Assembly: GCA_015075275.1 (NCBI GenBank)
Contig: JABTUU010000002.1
Location: 1,226,841 to 1,290,840 of the forward strand
Direction: 5' to 3'
DNA length: 64,000 nt
Source: Anaerolineales bacterium
Lineage (GTDB): Bacteria > Chloroflexota > Anaerolineae > Anaerolineales > Villigracilaceae
The translations under genes and the position numbers were made by a program. A model generated the notes under the pieces. It worked only from the letters and a program-made list of their open reading frames with translations, made no database searches and had not been told where the DNA came from. Below, one piece after another: positions 1-7,671 of this stretch. Position 1 is the first letter of the stretch, and each line of letters starts with the position of its first letter.

Positions 1-1
1 G

Positions 2-493
2 CGTCGCCCGGCTCCCAGCGGGTTGAATAAAGACAGCGTGCAAATCAATACTAGCCCAGGCGAGGCGGTCAAGACGATCAACGAACTAGTGGAGACCTTC
101 GAACACACAACGAGACTCGAAAAGCGCGTTCTCCTGTTGCTAGACGATTTGGGCGCGGCGTTCGAGCCGGGACGGGAGTCTTTTTCTACCGCGTTGAATA
201 CGCTAGCCCTGAAGTCATCCAGCCGAGACGATGTTATCATTGTCGGCGCCGGCTACTCGGAGGAACTTCGCCCTCAACAAACGATGTCTAAGCTGGTACA
301 AAATTTGAAAACCAGCAAAAATGGAATCGCTTTCTCCCGTGATTCAAACGATACTGAATTGCTAGGTTATATGGTTCCGCTTCATTATCGTCGGATCGAA
401 TTGCCGCCCGGACGAGGTTTCTGGGTGAGCGGCAACAAGGCAATGTTGATTCATACTCCGCTTGCCGCGCAGAAAATAGGAGCGCATAAATGA
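2..493 (+). CDS. FtsK/SpoIIIE (EssC/EccC-like) ATPase, C-terminal fragment (5' end outside window)
   Basis: The reading frame is open to the left window edge, so only the last ~160 residues of a larger protein are seen. A hydrophobic strand ending in two aspartates (RVLLLLDDLGAAFE) looks like a Walker B segment. It is followed by 'IIVGAGYSEEL' and a terminal 'PPGRGFWVSGNKAMLIHTP' stretch, as in the last ATPase module of FtsK/SpoIIIE-type secretion motors, where a 'GRG' turn precedes the end. The stop overlaps the ATG of a WXG100 gene by 4 bp, which is the context expected for EssC/EccC of a type VII secretion system. The Walker A of this domain lies upstream and cannot be checked. The family call rests on the motif plus the neighbour. 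Confidence 0.6.
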   Translation, partial: RRPAPSGLNKDSVQINTSPGEAVKTINELVETFEHTTRLEKRVLLLLDDLGAAFEPGRESFSTALNTLALKSSSRDDVIIVGAGYSEELRPQQTMSKLVQNLKTSKNGIAFSRDSNDTELLGYMVPLHYRRIELPPGRGFWVSGNKAMLIHTPLAAQKIGAHK

Positions 494-855
494 CCGCCCT
501 TCACATGGATGTTGATGCCATGCAACGTATCCAACGAAGTTTAGTGGATATCCAAGCCAAACTTCGCGAGCGTTCAACAGCCTTACGCCGGAATTATCAA
601 GGATTGCCCAGCCATTGGATGGGGAATTCTGCCAGCGAATATTTCGATTATTATGCCGAGTTTGGCAGCCATATCAACTCCATTCTGGCGCAACTGGGCG
701 AGATTGCATCCAAACTTTCGGTGAAGATCGCCAACTACGAAAGTCTGGATAAAGGCTTCGGCGATTATTTGACTACGTTCTGCAAATCAGCCGCGTGCGG
801 GATGGCAAGCAAGTCGGCGCGGCTGAAACCGACATGCAAAAAATGGCAACGATGA
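490..855 (+). CDS. WXG100-family protein (ESAT-6-like), odd C-terminus
   Basis: This is a 121-residue helical protein starting in an ATGA overlap with the preceding ATPase gene. The first ~90 residues form two amphipathic helices around a central W43-M44-G45 turn (HWMGNSASEYF), the WXG100 hallmark. Such proteins are small hairpin dimers exported by type VII systems. The last ~25 residues (after 'GFGDYL') are basic and low in character. The +2/-1 frame from about 771 continues open to 998 and ends just before the next gene, so a frameshift that cut short a ~165-residue protein is possible. The WXG100 assignment is sound; the authentic C-terminus is uncertain. Confidence 0.7.
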   Translation: MTALHMDVDAMQRIQRSLVDIQAKLRERSTALRRNYQGLPSHWMGNSASEYFDYYAEFGSHINSILAQLGEIASKLSVKIANYESLDKGFGDYLTTFCKSAACGMASKSARLKPTCKKWQR

Positions 856-998
856 AAAAGCAGATGATTATGCTCTTGGGCAGCTCAAAACGAAATTGGC
901 TGTTCGAATTCCCCGGCGTAGACGACGCTTCGGTAGGCAAAGCGTGGACAGTAAACCGACAAACCCTGCAAAAAAGGCTCGAGTCTTTTGCACTGTAA
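771..998 (+). other. Open frame possibly continuing the WXG100 protein after a frameshift
   Basis: In a different frame from the WXG100 gene, codons 771-998 are open and end 12 bases before the FHA gene. A GTG at 795 could start a 67-residue product, but no good ribosome-binding site is evident. The segment encodes a charged helix followed by 'NWLFEFPGVDD'. Either it is the displaced C-terminal third of the WXG100 protein or a small independent gene. Confidence 0.3.
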
Positions 999-1010
999 AC
1001 CGTATTCCTC

Positions 1011-1613
1011 ATGACCCACGTCGTTGTTACCATAGAGACCGATTCTAAAACTCGCGCTGATCTGGCTCTTCCATTGGATATTCCCAACCATGCTCTGGCA
1101 AATGCCGTCGCGCAAGCGCTGGAGGTGGATAAGGCGGGAAAAGGACAATACACCCTCGTGGTCAAGACCGAGCGCGGGGCGCTACGGATTCCCTCCCAAT
1201 CTACGTTAGGAAACGCAAGCGTGTTAGATGGGTTTACCCTGCAACTTCTCCTCGAGAAAGATGCGCCGCCTCCCCACAAGCTCAAATCTCAGGCGTTTTT
1301 GGAAACGGAGACGGGGCAGGTTTTCCCGCTGGATGCAAACTCGCTCATCATCGGGCGCAAGGATGTGAAGCGCGGCGTCCTCGTGGATATTGACCTGACG
1401 CCCCTCGACGCGCGCAAGATCGTTTCCCGCAAACACGCCTTGTTGGAGCAAAAGAAAGGCAAATGGTTACTCACCGACCAGGGCAGTGTGAACGGCACAT
1501 GGCTGAACGGACATCAACTGACTGCGCGCGAACCGTATCCCTTGCAAGAAGGAGATGAGTTGGTGTTTGGGAGGAATGGGGTGATTATTAGGTTTTCGGC
1601 TGGAAAACCGTAG
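1011..1613 (+). CDS. YukD/EsaB-like ubiquitin-fold plus FHA domain protein
   Basis: This 200-residue protein has two parts. Residues ~1-85 read as a beta-grasp ubiquitin-like domain of the YukD/EsaB kind, a small type VII secretion accessory. Residues ~93-196 form an FHA phosphothreonine-binding domain with its signature blocks in order: I114-G115-R116, S139-R-K-H142 and N161-G-T163. FHA domains read Ser/Thr-kinase output, and three such kinases lie in the convergent operon next door. I infer that this protein links kinase signalling to the WXG100 secretion apparatus. It starts 12 bases after the preceding open frame and is probably co-transcribed with it. Confidence 0.75.
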   Translation: MTHVVVTIETDSKTRADLALPLDIPNHALANAVAQALEVDKAGKGQYTLVVKTERGALRIPSQSTLGNASVLDGFTLQLLLEKDAPPPHKLKSQAFLETETGQVFPLDANSLIIGRKDVKRGVLVDIDLTPLDARKIVSRKHALLEQKKGKWLLTDQGSVNGTWLNGHQLTAREPYPLQEGDELVFGRNGVIIRFSAGKP

Positions 1614-1805
1614 TGCCGCTTCGGCGTAAAGAGCGCTCCTCGCAACGACAGCGTTTTTCAGAACTAGGGTGAGCGGGCGTAGCGAAATCCAATGGCGTTT
1701 CGGTAGGCAACCGACATGAAACGCAAGGTTTGGCTGCCATAAAAAGATACAATCGCCAACTTGAAAAGATTTTTACAACTTAATCCTTGGCAACCGCCAA
1801 AAACG

Positions 1806-3446
1806 CTATGAAGTATTTGGGCGAATTCGCTGATAAAAATTATAGAAATTTGTGTAAATCACCACTGCTAAAACGCCAACCGCTGTGCCAGATGTAAAAC
1901 CAATAGTTTTATCAATTTGCTCCAAGAGCGTGAGAACAAACATTGAAAATGAGCCAATACCTAAAACAACAGCTGAAACTTTTGAAAGCAACGGGCGAGA
2001 AACATGGTCGAAGGCAAAATCAACCACTTTTACGGAAAAGGTTTCAGATTGATATTCTATGCCCGTTTTGTTATCTAAAATCGAAAGAACAACTTTATGT
2101 TCTCTCGGTTGACATGAATCTAATGGTTTTCCAAGAAACACCATTGAGTTGATAGACGAGTCGAGTTTTTTTGCGATTGGGTCAGGAAAGGTTATATCGG
2201 GAGAAAATAGCTTAATTTTTACAACTTGCCCGAATTTAAGTTCGGTATCATAAATACGCTCAGTATAATTTTCTCCAACAATCTCCTTGATTTTCATTTT
2301 AATATTGTCAGCCAACTCTTCAAAATATAACTGAACTACAAAAGGCGATTCGTATCCCTTTGCGATTAATTTTGGATGCCCAATTGAAATTTTGAAAAAT
2401 TTTTTTCCAATCTCGCCCAAGATTTTTTTCCAATCAACGTACACTTCATCTGGTTTATGGTTAGTTCGTTTTGAACCCTTTTCAGTAACATCACCAGAAG
2501 AAGTTCTTCTAGAAGTAGAAGTAGAAGTAGAAGTAGAAGTAACATAAATCGGTTCAGCGCGGCCCACCTTCGGGCGAGGCAAGCTATCTTTACGTTGCGG
2601 CGCTTGTTGTCCGCTTAGCGCGCTCTCCAGCGCTTTTGCAAACTCCCCCATGCTGGCATAACGATCTTCCGGGTTGCGAGCCAGAGCCTTAAGCAGAAGT
2701 TTTTCCATCTTCTCAGGCAAGTCGCGCGTAAACTGGCTTGGTCTCGGCAACGGCTCGGTGGCTTGCTTAATTGCAACCGCCATCGGCGTTTTGGCAGAAT
2801 ACGGTTTACGTCCCGTAACCATTTCATACAACACCGCGCCCAACGCGTATTGATCGGAGAGGGCTGAAGCCTTGCCCGTCCATTGTTCGGGAGCCATGTA
2901 CTCCGGCGCGCCGATGTTCATGCCTTCCCCTGTGCGGTCGGCAATTTCTTCCAGATCCAGAAAAATCTTGACGATACCGAAGTCTGTCAGCATTGGCTCG
3001 CCGCCGGCGGTGATGAGGATATTGGACGGCTTCACGTCGCGATGGATCATGTTCTGACGATGGGCAAAATCTAGCGCGCGGGCGATGGGCAGCAACAGGC
3101 GTATAGAATCTTCCCACGCCAAAGGCTTGCCTTTCATCCACTGTTTTAACGTCCCGCCGGGCAAGTAAGGCATGACCAGATAGGGCTTGTCCTCGTACTC
3201 GCCAAAATCCGTCACTTTGACGATGTTGGGGTGCGTTAGCCGCGCCAGCGCTTTTGCCTCACGTTCAAAGCGTTTCAGCGACCGCTCAAGCGCGCTTGGC
3301 GCCAGATTCTCGGTACGGATGACTTTGACCGCCACATCCGTTTCGAGGCGGGTGTCGTAGGCTTTATACACTGTCGCCATGCCGCCTTCGCCGAGTTGCT
3401 CGAGGATGTGATAACGTCCCAAAGATTTTCCAATTAGATCAGCCAT
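1806..3446 (-). CDS. Membrane-anchored Ser/Thr protein kinase (Pkn type), kinase 1 of 3
   Basis: This 546-residue Hanks-type kinase has a Gly-rich loop (GEGGMATVY, 19-27), ATP-binding Lys41, catalytic loop HRDVKPSN (Asp137), DFG (155-157) and a 'GAPEYMAPEQ' activation end. The kinase domain ends near residue 275. A linker follows containing a Ser-Thr alternation (residues ~300-312) encoded by a GAAGTA-type hexanucleotide repeat. Then comes a ~130-residue beta-rich soluble segment and two hydrophobic helices near the C-terminus. It is the last gene of the minus-strand operon, 15 bases after the EspG-like gene. Likely substrates are proteins of the adjacent secretion locus, including the FHA protein; that is inference. 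Confidence 0.9.
   Translation of the reverse strand: MADLIGKSLGRYHILEQLGEGGMATVYKAYDTRLETDVAVKVIRTENLAPSALERSLKRFEREAKALARLTHPNIVKVTDFGEYEDKPYLVMPYLPGGTLKQWMKGKPLAWEDSIRLLLPIARALDFAHRQNMIHRDVKPSNILITAGGEPMLTDFGIVKIFLDLEEIADRTGEGMNIGAPEYMAPEQWTGKASALSDQYALGAVLYEMVTGRKPYSAKTPMAVAIKQATEPLPRPSQFTRDLPEKMEKLLLKALARNPEDRYASMGEFAKALESALSGQQAPQRKDSLPRPKVGRAEPIYVTSTSTSTSTSRRTSSGDVTEKGSKRTNHKPDEVYVDWKKILGEIGKKFFKISIGHPKLIAKGYESPFVVQLYFEELADNIKMKIKEIVGENYTERIYDTELKFGQVVKIKLFSPDITFPDPIAKKLDSSINSMVFLGKPLDSCQPREHKVVLSILDNKTGIEYQSETFSVKVVDFAFDHVSRPLLSKVSAVVLGIGSFSMFVLTLLEQIDKTIGFTSGTAVGVLAVVIYTNFYNFYQRIRPNTS
2519..2544. repeat. Hexanucleotide microsatellite inside kinase 1
   Basis: Four to five copies of the 6-mer AGAAGT lie in frame inside the kinase gene and encode alternating Ser-Thr in the linker after the kinase domain. 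Copy-number change would lengthen or shorten the linker by two residues per unit without breaking the frame. Confidence 0.8.
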
Positions 3447-3460
3447 GTTAGACTCCTGGG

Positions 3461-4234
3461 TTATTCCAGCATATCGCCAATTTTGGAATTGATCGCCATG
3501 GTACCGATATGCGCGAATGACATGTATTGCCCATCATCTTTTCCGCCCCATATGGATTTTCCTTCCCCGCACAGCGCAAATTGTTCTGTGATGGCGTTTC
3601 CAGTCCCTTCGATTCTGACTTTGCTCAATGCGGCGATCCATTCAATAGAGACCGCCCAATCAAGCGCGGATTTGGCGGACTTCGAGTCTAAACCATGTTC
3701 TTTCAGGATACGCGCCGCGAGGGAGGCATCCTTCCATGCGGTAGGAAGAAAGACAAGAGGTTGGGGAAGTTTGTGAACGCTCGCAGTTTTCTTTGTTTTG
3801 GAAGGGAGCGACAGCCCGCGCATGATTGCATCTTGTAGGTGACGCCGCGTTTGGTAAATAATGAAGCGGGCGGTCTCGCCGTCCATTTCAAGGGAGAGAC
3901 CCTGAGCGCCGGAAGCGAAGAGATGAAGACTGCGCACAGCGCCATCCGTGGTGATACGTTCTAACCTGAGTAAGGACGGCGCAGAGGAGATCCACTGGAC
4001 CAGCGCGGCAGGGAGTCGTTCAATCTGCCAGCCAAAGCCCGGAGATGAGCGAATCAAGCCGCGGGTCAGGAGCGAAGCGTGACCGGCTTTTTGTCTCTGT
4101 TCGAGTTGGTCGTGGGTTAGCCTTTCGATTGTCGCATCGGGCAGGGGCAGAGAGGATATCCCAAACGCGCCAGCCAGCCAGAATAACTCTGCTCGGGAGA
4201 GGTCGAATTGAAAGACGCCCGCCTGCTCCTTCAT
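3461..4234 (-). CDS. Putative EspG-like (ESX-secretion chaperone-like) protein
   Basis: This is a 257-residue soluble protein. I place the start at 4234 because that ATG overlaps the TGA of the upstream effector gene (ATGA), the arrangement seen throughout this operon. The N-terminus 'FQFDLSRAELFWLAGAFG' followed by a Leu/Pro-rich segment and 'LLTRGLI' resembles the opening of mycobacterial EspG, the cytoplasmic chaperone that binds WXG-type PE/PPE substrates. The similarity is weak and judged by eye only. Its position directly after a WXG-headed effector supports a chaperone role. No catalytic motif or membrane segment is visible. A structure prediction against EspG would settle it. Confidence 0.4.
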   Translation of the reverse strand: MKEQAGVFQFDLSRAELFWLAGAFGISSLPLPDATIERLTHDQLEQRQKAGHASLLTRGLIRSSPGFGWQIERLPAALVQWISSAPSLLRLERITTDGAVRSLHLFASGAQGLSLEMDGETARFIIYQTRRHLQDAIMRGLSLPSKTKKTASVHKLPQPLVFLPTAWKDASLAARILKEHGLDSKSAKSALDWAVSIEWIAALSKVRIEGTGNAITEQFALCGEGKSIWGGKDDGQYMSFAHIGTMAINSKIGDMLE

Positions 4235-5364
4235 TGCGTCGCCTGTGGTCGGACGATGGTCATGTAGTTGCCGCCGCCTTTCCAAATCTTTTCAAAAGTA
4301 GTGCGAGAAAAGACTTTTTCTTTGCCACTCCACGGGTCGTTGACCACTACCAAGTCGGCGTTGATGGCTTTGACGAGTATGGCATGATTGATAGAACCGT
4401 TTGGTGTAATGTCGCGCGCAGGCGCGCTGACCAAACCTACCTTCGAGTTAATAATTACGGGACCGTCGCGGAGCGCCGTGCCGAGATCATCCATGTTGCC
4501 AGCGCTCACTGTGGAACTGTAGCCAAGTTCGCCAAGATCGTCGTTTAGCTTGTCAAGAGTAATGCCTCTGCCTTCTGTGCCGTCGCCCTGATCCAACATT
4601 CCAATAAGATCGCTGGGCGATGCGACGCGATTTGCGGGATCTTTGGCGTGGAAATAATCGAGCGCCATGCTTATGGAGGTAGGCAGACAGGCGGCGCTGC
4701 CATACAGTTTTCCCTGCGACTGAGGCGGAATATCGTAATAAACATCATAACCATCCGCTGAGGACGGAGAATCCGCTTCTTGCGCGGACGGGGCGCTGGG
4801 CGCGCTTTCTTTGAGCAGTTCTCCCAATCGAGTTGTCCCGGCTGAATTTTCCGCCAGTGGAGTTTCACCTTCCTTTGAAAAAGGCGTAGCAATAGTCGGC
4901 GGGACGAAGAATCGTTCGAGAAAGGAATTTAGCCAGGCTGGAAGCCCGCTAAGGAAGGGTATAACCGTAAGCGCGGTAAACACAGGCAAGATGGTTTGGT
5001 TAAGGAAAGCGTTCTCCGTCTGCCCCCCAGTATAGAGAGGTATATAACTTGTTGTGGGCAAACCATCTCGGCCACTGCCGCGAAATAACGCCGCGCCGCG
5101 CTGGTCGGTCTGTTCCCATTCGGCGACCTCGCGCTCAAGACGGCTTGCCAGAATTTGGAGCGCGTCAACCTGCGCTTCGAGTTTTCGAAGGAGCGCGTTC
5201 GCTTCCGCCGCGAACTGTTCCTGTCCGCCGCCCTGCCAACTCATGGACAGGGCTTGAATGGCGCGACGAAGCGATTGCGCCTCATCCTGCATGGCAAGGG
5301 AGTTTTGTTTGATGGTTGCGGCGGTCTGGTGACCGCTGGTGGGGATGAGGTGGAGGGTGGTCAT
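4231..5364 (-). CDS. WXG-headed protein with C39-like cysteine peptidase domain, candidate T7SS effector
   Basis: This 377-residue protein has three regions. Residues 1-90 form a WXG100-like helical hairpin with W43-Q44-G45. Residues ~95-215 are a hydrophobic then Ser/Pro/Ala-rich linker. Residues ~215-372 are a papain-like C39-type peptidase domain with candidate Cys226 (SAACLPTS), His327 (SINHAILVKAI) and Asp343 (VVNDPW). WXG heads are export signals of type VII effectors in Firmicutes LXG and actinobacterial proteins, so this is probably an exported peptidase. The native start is taken as 5364 because the pre-insertion sequence had an ATGA overlap with kinase 2. The IS1 end now adds an upstream in-frame ATG at 5382 (six extra residues). 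A C39-like fold could instead be a non-peptidase transglutaminase-like domain. Confidence 0.7.
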   Translation of the reverse strand: MTTLHLIPTSGHQTAATIKQNSLAMQDEAQSLRRAIQALSMSWQGGGQEQFAAEANALLRKLEAQVDALQILASRLEREVAEWEQTDQRGAALFRGSGRDGLPTTSYIPLYTGGQTENAFLNQTILPVFTALTVIPFLSGLPAWLNSFLERFFVPPTIATPFSKEGETPLAENSAGTTRLGELLKESAPSAPSAQEADSPSSADGYDVYYDIPPQSQGKLYGSAACLPTSISMALDYFHAKDPANRVASPSDLIGMLDQGDGTEGRGITLDKLNDDLGELGYSSTVSAGNMDDLGTALRDGPVIINSKVGLVSAPARDITPNGSINHAILVKAINADLVVVNDPWSGKEKVFSRTTFEKIWKGGGNYMTIVRPQATQ

Positions 5365-5367
5365 AAG
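5360..5367. repeat. 8-bp target-site duplication, left copy
   Basis: GTCATAAG directly abuts the IS1 left end at 5368 and is repeated after the right end at 6152-6159. It contains the start codon of the WXG-C39 gene on the minus strand. Confidence 0.92.
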
Positions 5368-5378
5368 GGGAGTGTCCA

Positions 5379-5765
5379 TCATAGAGGATACAGGAAATCA
5401 ATGAGCGGCAAATTGTATTGCGGATATTGTTGTTTCATCAATTGTCGTTGGTTGTAGCAGTATGCGAAGAGGCGCAGATTTTTGAGTAAAGCATCCAGAC
5501 GACGGGAAAAACAACGAGACCTACGTGCTAGCCGCTTGAGATAATGACGTAAATCCGCGTTGACGGCTTCGACTGAATAGGTTTCCTTTTTATCCGAGCG
5601 CATTTCATAGGGAGCGCCGTAATACAAGTTATCGTAGCCTGGAAACGCATCACTATAGTATTGTCGGGCTTGTGGGGCGCGTTCGAGGCAGGCTTGCAGG
5701 TTGGCTGTGCTTCGTTCCGTGACCGCATCCCAACTCAGCAGGCAGTGCGTGGCTAGATCTACCAC
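5379..5765 (-). CDS. insB: IS1 transposase InsB frame (catalytic part)
   Basis: This frame encodes the DDE-type catalytic part of the IS1 transposase. It is reached by a -1 frameshift on the run of seven A (T7 at 5785-5791 on the + strand) near the end of insA, and the fused product would begin at 6118. Conserved pieces include 'YVLTVVDLATH' (first Asp, read across the shift), 'YYSDAFPGYD' and the Arg/Lys-rich 'YLKRLARRSRCFSR'. A start at the GTG at 5765 is unlikely to be used in nature. The frame is intact. Confidence 0.88.
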   Translation of the reverse strand: MVDLATHCLLSWDAVTERSTANLQACLERAPQARQYYSDAFPGYDNLYYGAPYEMRSDKKETYSVEAVNADLRHYLKRLARRSRCFSRRLDALLKNLRLFAYCYNQRQLMKQQYPQYNLPLIDFLYPL

Positions 5766-5767
5766 CG

Positions 5768-6118
5768 TCAGGACGTAGATTTTGTTTTTTTACGCTTCAA
5801 AAAGGTGTACAACTCGTCCAATTCTGTCACTTTGGGCTTGCGAGGGACTGGCGCTGGCGGCAATTGCGTTACATAGGCATTGATCCAGTTCGAGACGCTT
5901 TGCGGACTGACCTTCAAGATACGAGCAATTGAACGCTGACTACTCCCTTCCACATACATCCGCAACGCCAACATGCGTGTTTCCTTCGGGTACCCTTTCT
6001 CCTTTGACACAGGCGTATATGCCCGCTCGCATTCTCCACATTTGTATCGTTGGCTTCCTGAATGATTGAATCCTGCTTTCCTTTGCCGCCAGTTTGCTCC
6101 ACAGTTTGGACATTTCAT
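5768..6118 (-). CDS. insA: IS1 InsA (zinc-finger/HTH DNA-binding protein)
   Basis: This 116-residue protein has an N-terminal zinc finger (CPNCG...CGEC, Cys residues at 3, 6, 27 and 30) and a helix-turn-helix ('SQRSIARILKVSPQSVSNWI'). That is the InsA layout that binds the IS1 ends and represses transposition. The slippery A7C run lies at its 3' end, so part of translation would shift into insB to give the InsAB transposase. Confidence 0.88.
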   Translation of the reverse strand: MKCPNCGANWRQRKAGFNHSGSQRYKCGECERAYTPVSKEKGYPKETRMLALRMYVEGSSQRSIARILKVSPQSVSNWINAYVTQLPPAPVPRKPKVTELDELYTFLKRKKTKSTS

Positions 6119-6151
6119 CTCCCTATTTTACTTCTTATCTTGGACACTCCC

Positions 6152-6159
6152 GTCATAAG
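6152..6159. repeat. 8-bp target-site duplication, right copy
   Basis: GTCATAAG is identical to 5360-5367. It carries the TGA stop of kinase 2 (6153-6155 on the minus strand). Confidence 0.92.
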
Positions 6160-7655
6160 TGTTTTCTTTCTTCGCGCAAGTGCCAGATTATAATTGCCCC
6201 GCCGATTGCCCCGCTGATTACCAAGCCGATTGGCTCGTTGATTGTAACGCCGATTATCCAGCCGAATACCCAGCCGATGGTAATCGTAACGACATCCCTC
6301 CAAGATGAAAGCGCCTTTTCTTTAAGCAAAACAAAGGCGGTAATAAATCCGCCGATTGCCCCGCTGATTACTACGCCGATTGACTCGTTGGTTGCACCGC
6401 CGATTGTCCAGCCGATTGTCCAGCCGATGGTCCAGCCGATGGTAATCGCAATGACATCCCTCCAAGATGAAAGCGCCTTTTCTTCAAGCAAAATAAAGGA
6501 TGTAATAAATCCGTATATTGCCCCGATGGTTGCCCATCCGATTGTCCAGCCGATTGTCAATCCGATTACGACGCCGATTAGGATGCCGATTGCCCAGCCG
6601 ATTGCTATCAATAACACGGCTATCCAACGCGGGTAGATAATCGTTTCAGCGTCGGGCGCGATTTCACTGTTTGAAGCCTTTGCTTTTTGTGATGCAGCCT
6701 TTGTCCCATTTCCCTGATCGAAAGTTTCCCCGGTTGCTTCCTGTATACGCGTATCCTGTGTATCAAACCTTGAAACCGCAGATGTCTTATTTTTAACAGG
6801 TTGTTTTTTTCCGATTGTTCCTAACAAAGTTTCTTCCAGCGTATCGCCAAAAGCCTGAGCATTATGAAAGCGGTTTTCCTTTTCTTTCGCCAATGTCTTA
6901 AGCAGCATCTTTTCAACAGCATCAGGCAAGTTTGGCGCAAACGACTTCGGCCTTGGCAACGGTTCTGTAACTTGCTTGACCAGCACTGCCATAGGCGTGT
7001 CGGCTTGATACGGTTTCCTTCCTGTCAGCATTTCATACAACACCACGCCAAGCGAATAAACATCCGTGCGCGCGTCCACGCCTTGTCCCTGAAATTGTTC
7101 AGGCGACATATATTCTGGAGTTCCCACGCCCATTCCCGTGCTGGTCAGGTCGGTCGTTTCTTCGTCGGCGAGGAGGATTTTCGCAACCCCAAAATCTGTC
7201 AGCATCGGCTCGCCAGATTGTGTAATGAGGATGTTAGAGGGCTTGACATCGCGGTGGATGACGCCCTGTTGGTGGGCATAATGCAGCGCGCGCGCAATAG
7301 GAATCAGCAAACAGACGGAATCTTCCCATGGCATTGACTTACCCAGCCTTTGTTTTAGCGTCCCGCCGGGTAGATACGGCATGACAAGGTAAGGTTTCTC
7401 ATCATGTTCGCCGTAATCCGTGATGGCGACGATGTTGGGATGGGTTAACTTAGCCAGCGCTTTCGCTTCGCGCTCGAAGCGTTTGAGGGTCCGCCCCATC
7501 GTTTCGAGAGTCAATTTTTCGGTGCGGATGACCTTGACTGCCACATCGCGTTCCAAGCGCGTATCGTAGGCTTTGTACACGATTGCCATCCCACCTTCGC
7601 CGAGGCGCTCGAGGATGTGGTAACGTCCGAGAGATTGACCAAGAAGATTTTCCAT
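6153..7655 (-). CDS. Ser/Thr protein kinase with Gly/Trp-rich membrane repeats, kinase 2 of 3
   Basis: This 500-residue Hanks-type kinase has GEGGMAIVY (19-27), Lys41, HRD with Asp136, DFG at 154 and 'GTPEYMSPEQ'. The kinase domain ends near 275. After a charged linker, residues ~340-495 are a chain of hydrophobic stretches dominated by Ile-Gly-Trp-Thr units (WTIGWTIGWTIG) with a 54-residue repeat marked twice by 'KALSSWRDV'. This gives perhaps six membrane helices, glycine-zipper-like. Its TGA originally overlapped the ATG of the WXG-C39 gene, so it is translationally coupled in the ancestral operon; IS1 now separates them. The membrane repeat is unlike the usual PASTA or single-helix ends of Pkn kinases. 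Confidence 0.9.
   Translation of the reverse strand: MENLLGQSLGRYHILERLGEGGMAIVYKAYDTRLERDVAVKVIRTEKLTLETMGRTLKRFEREAKALAKLTHPNIVAITDYGEHDEKPYLVMPYLPGGTLKQRLGKSMPWEDSVCLLIPIARALHYAHQQGVIHRDVKPSNILITQSGEPMLTDFGVAKILLADEETTDLTSTGMGVGTPEYMSPEQFQGQGVDARTDVYSLGVVLYEMLTGRKPYQADTPMAVLVKQVTEPLPRPKSFAPNLPDAVEKMLLKTLAKEKENRFHNAQAFGDTLEETLLGTIGKKQPVKNKTSAVSRFDTQDTRIQEATGETFDQGNGTKAASQKAKASNSEIAPDAETIIYPRWIAVLLIAIGWAIGILIGVVIGLTIGWTIGWATIGAIYGFITSFILLEEKALSSWRDVIAITIGWTIGWTIGWTIGGATNESIGVVISGAIGGFITAFVLLKEKALSSWRDVVTITIGWVFGWIIGVTINEPIGLVISGAIGGAIIIWHLREERKHL
6399..6443. repeat. 12-bp minisatellite within kinase 2
   Basis: About four tandem copies of a 12-mer (CCGATTGTCCAG and variants) encode the repeated Thr-Ile-Gly-Trp unit. 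It sits inside a larger 162-bp tandem duplication (for example 6281-6315 against 6443-6477) that gives the 54-residue protein repeat. Confidence 0.75.
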
Positions 7656-7671
7656 ACTGCCTCGTAAAAAA

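Larger units (their letters stand above)
5368..6151 (-). mobile_element. IS1-family insertion sequence, copy 1 (784 bp)
   Basis: This is a complete IS1-type element with perfect 11-bp terminal inverted repeats, GGGAGTGTCCA at 5368-5378 and its complement at 6141-6151. It is flanked by an 8-bp direct repeat. Length, target duplication size and the insA/insB two-frame layout all match IS1. It lies between kinase 2 and the WXG-C39 gene, in the same orientation as the operon. A second copy of the same length lies inverted at 12131-12914, with about eight amino-acid differences between the two transposases. Confidence 0.93.
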
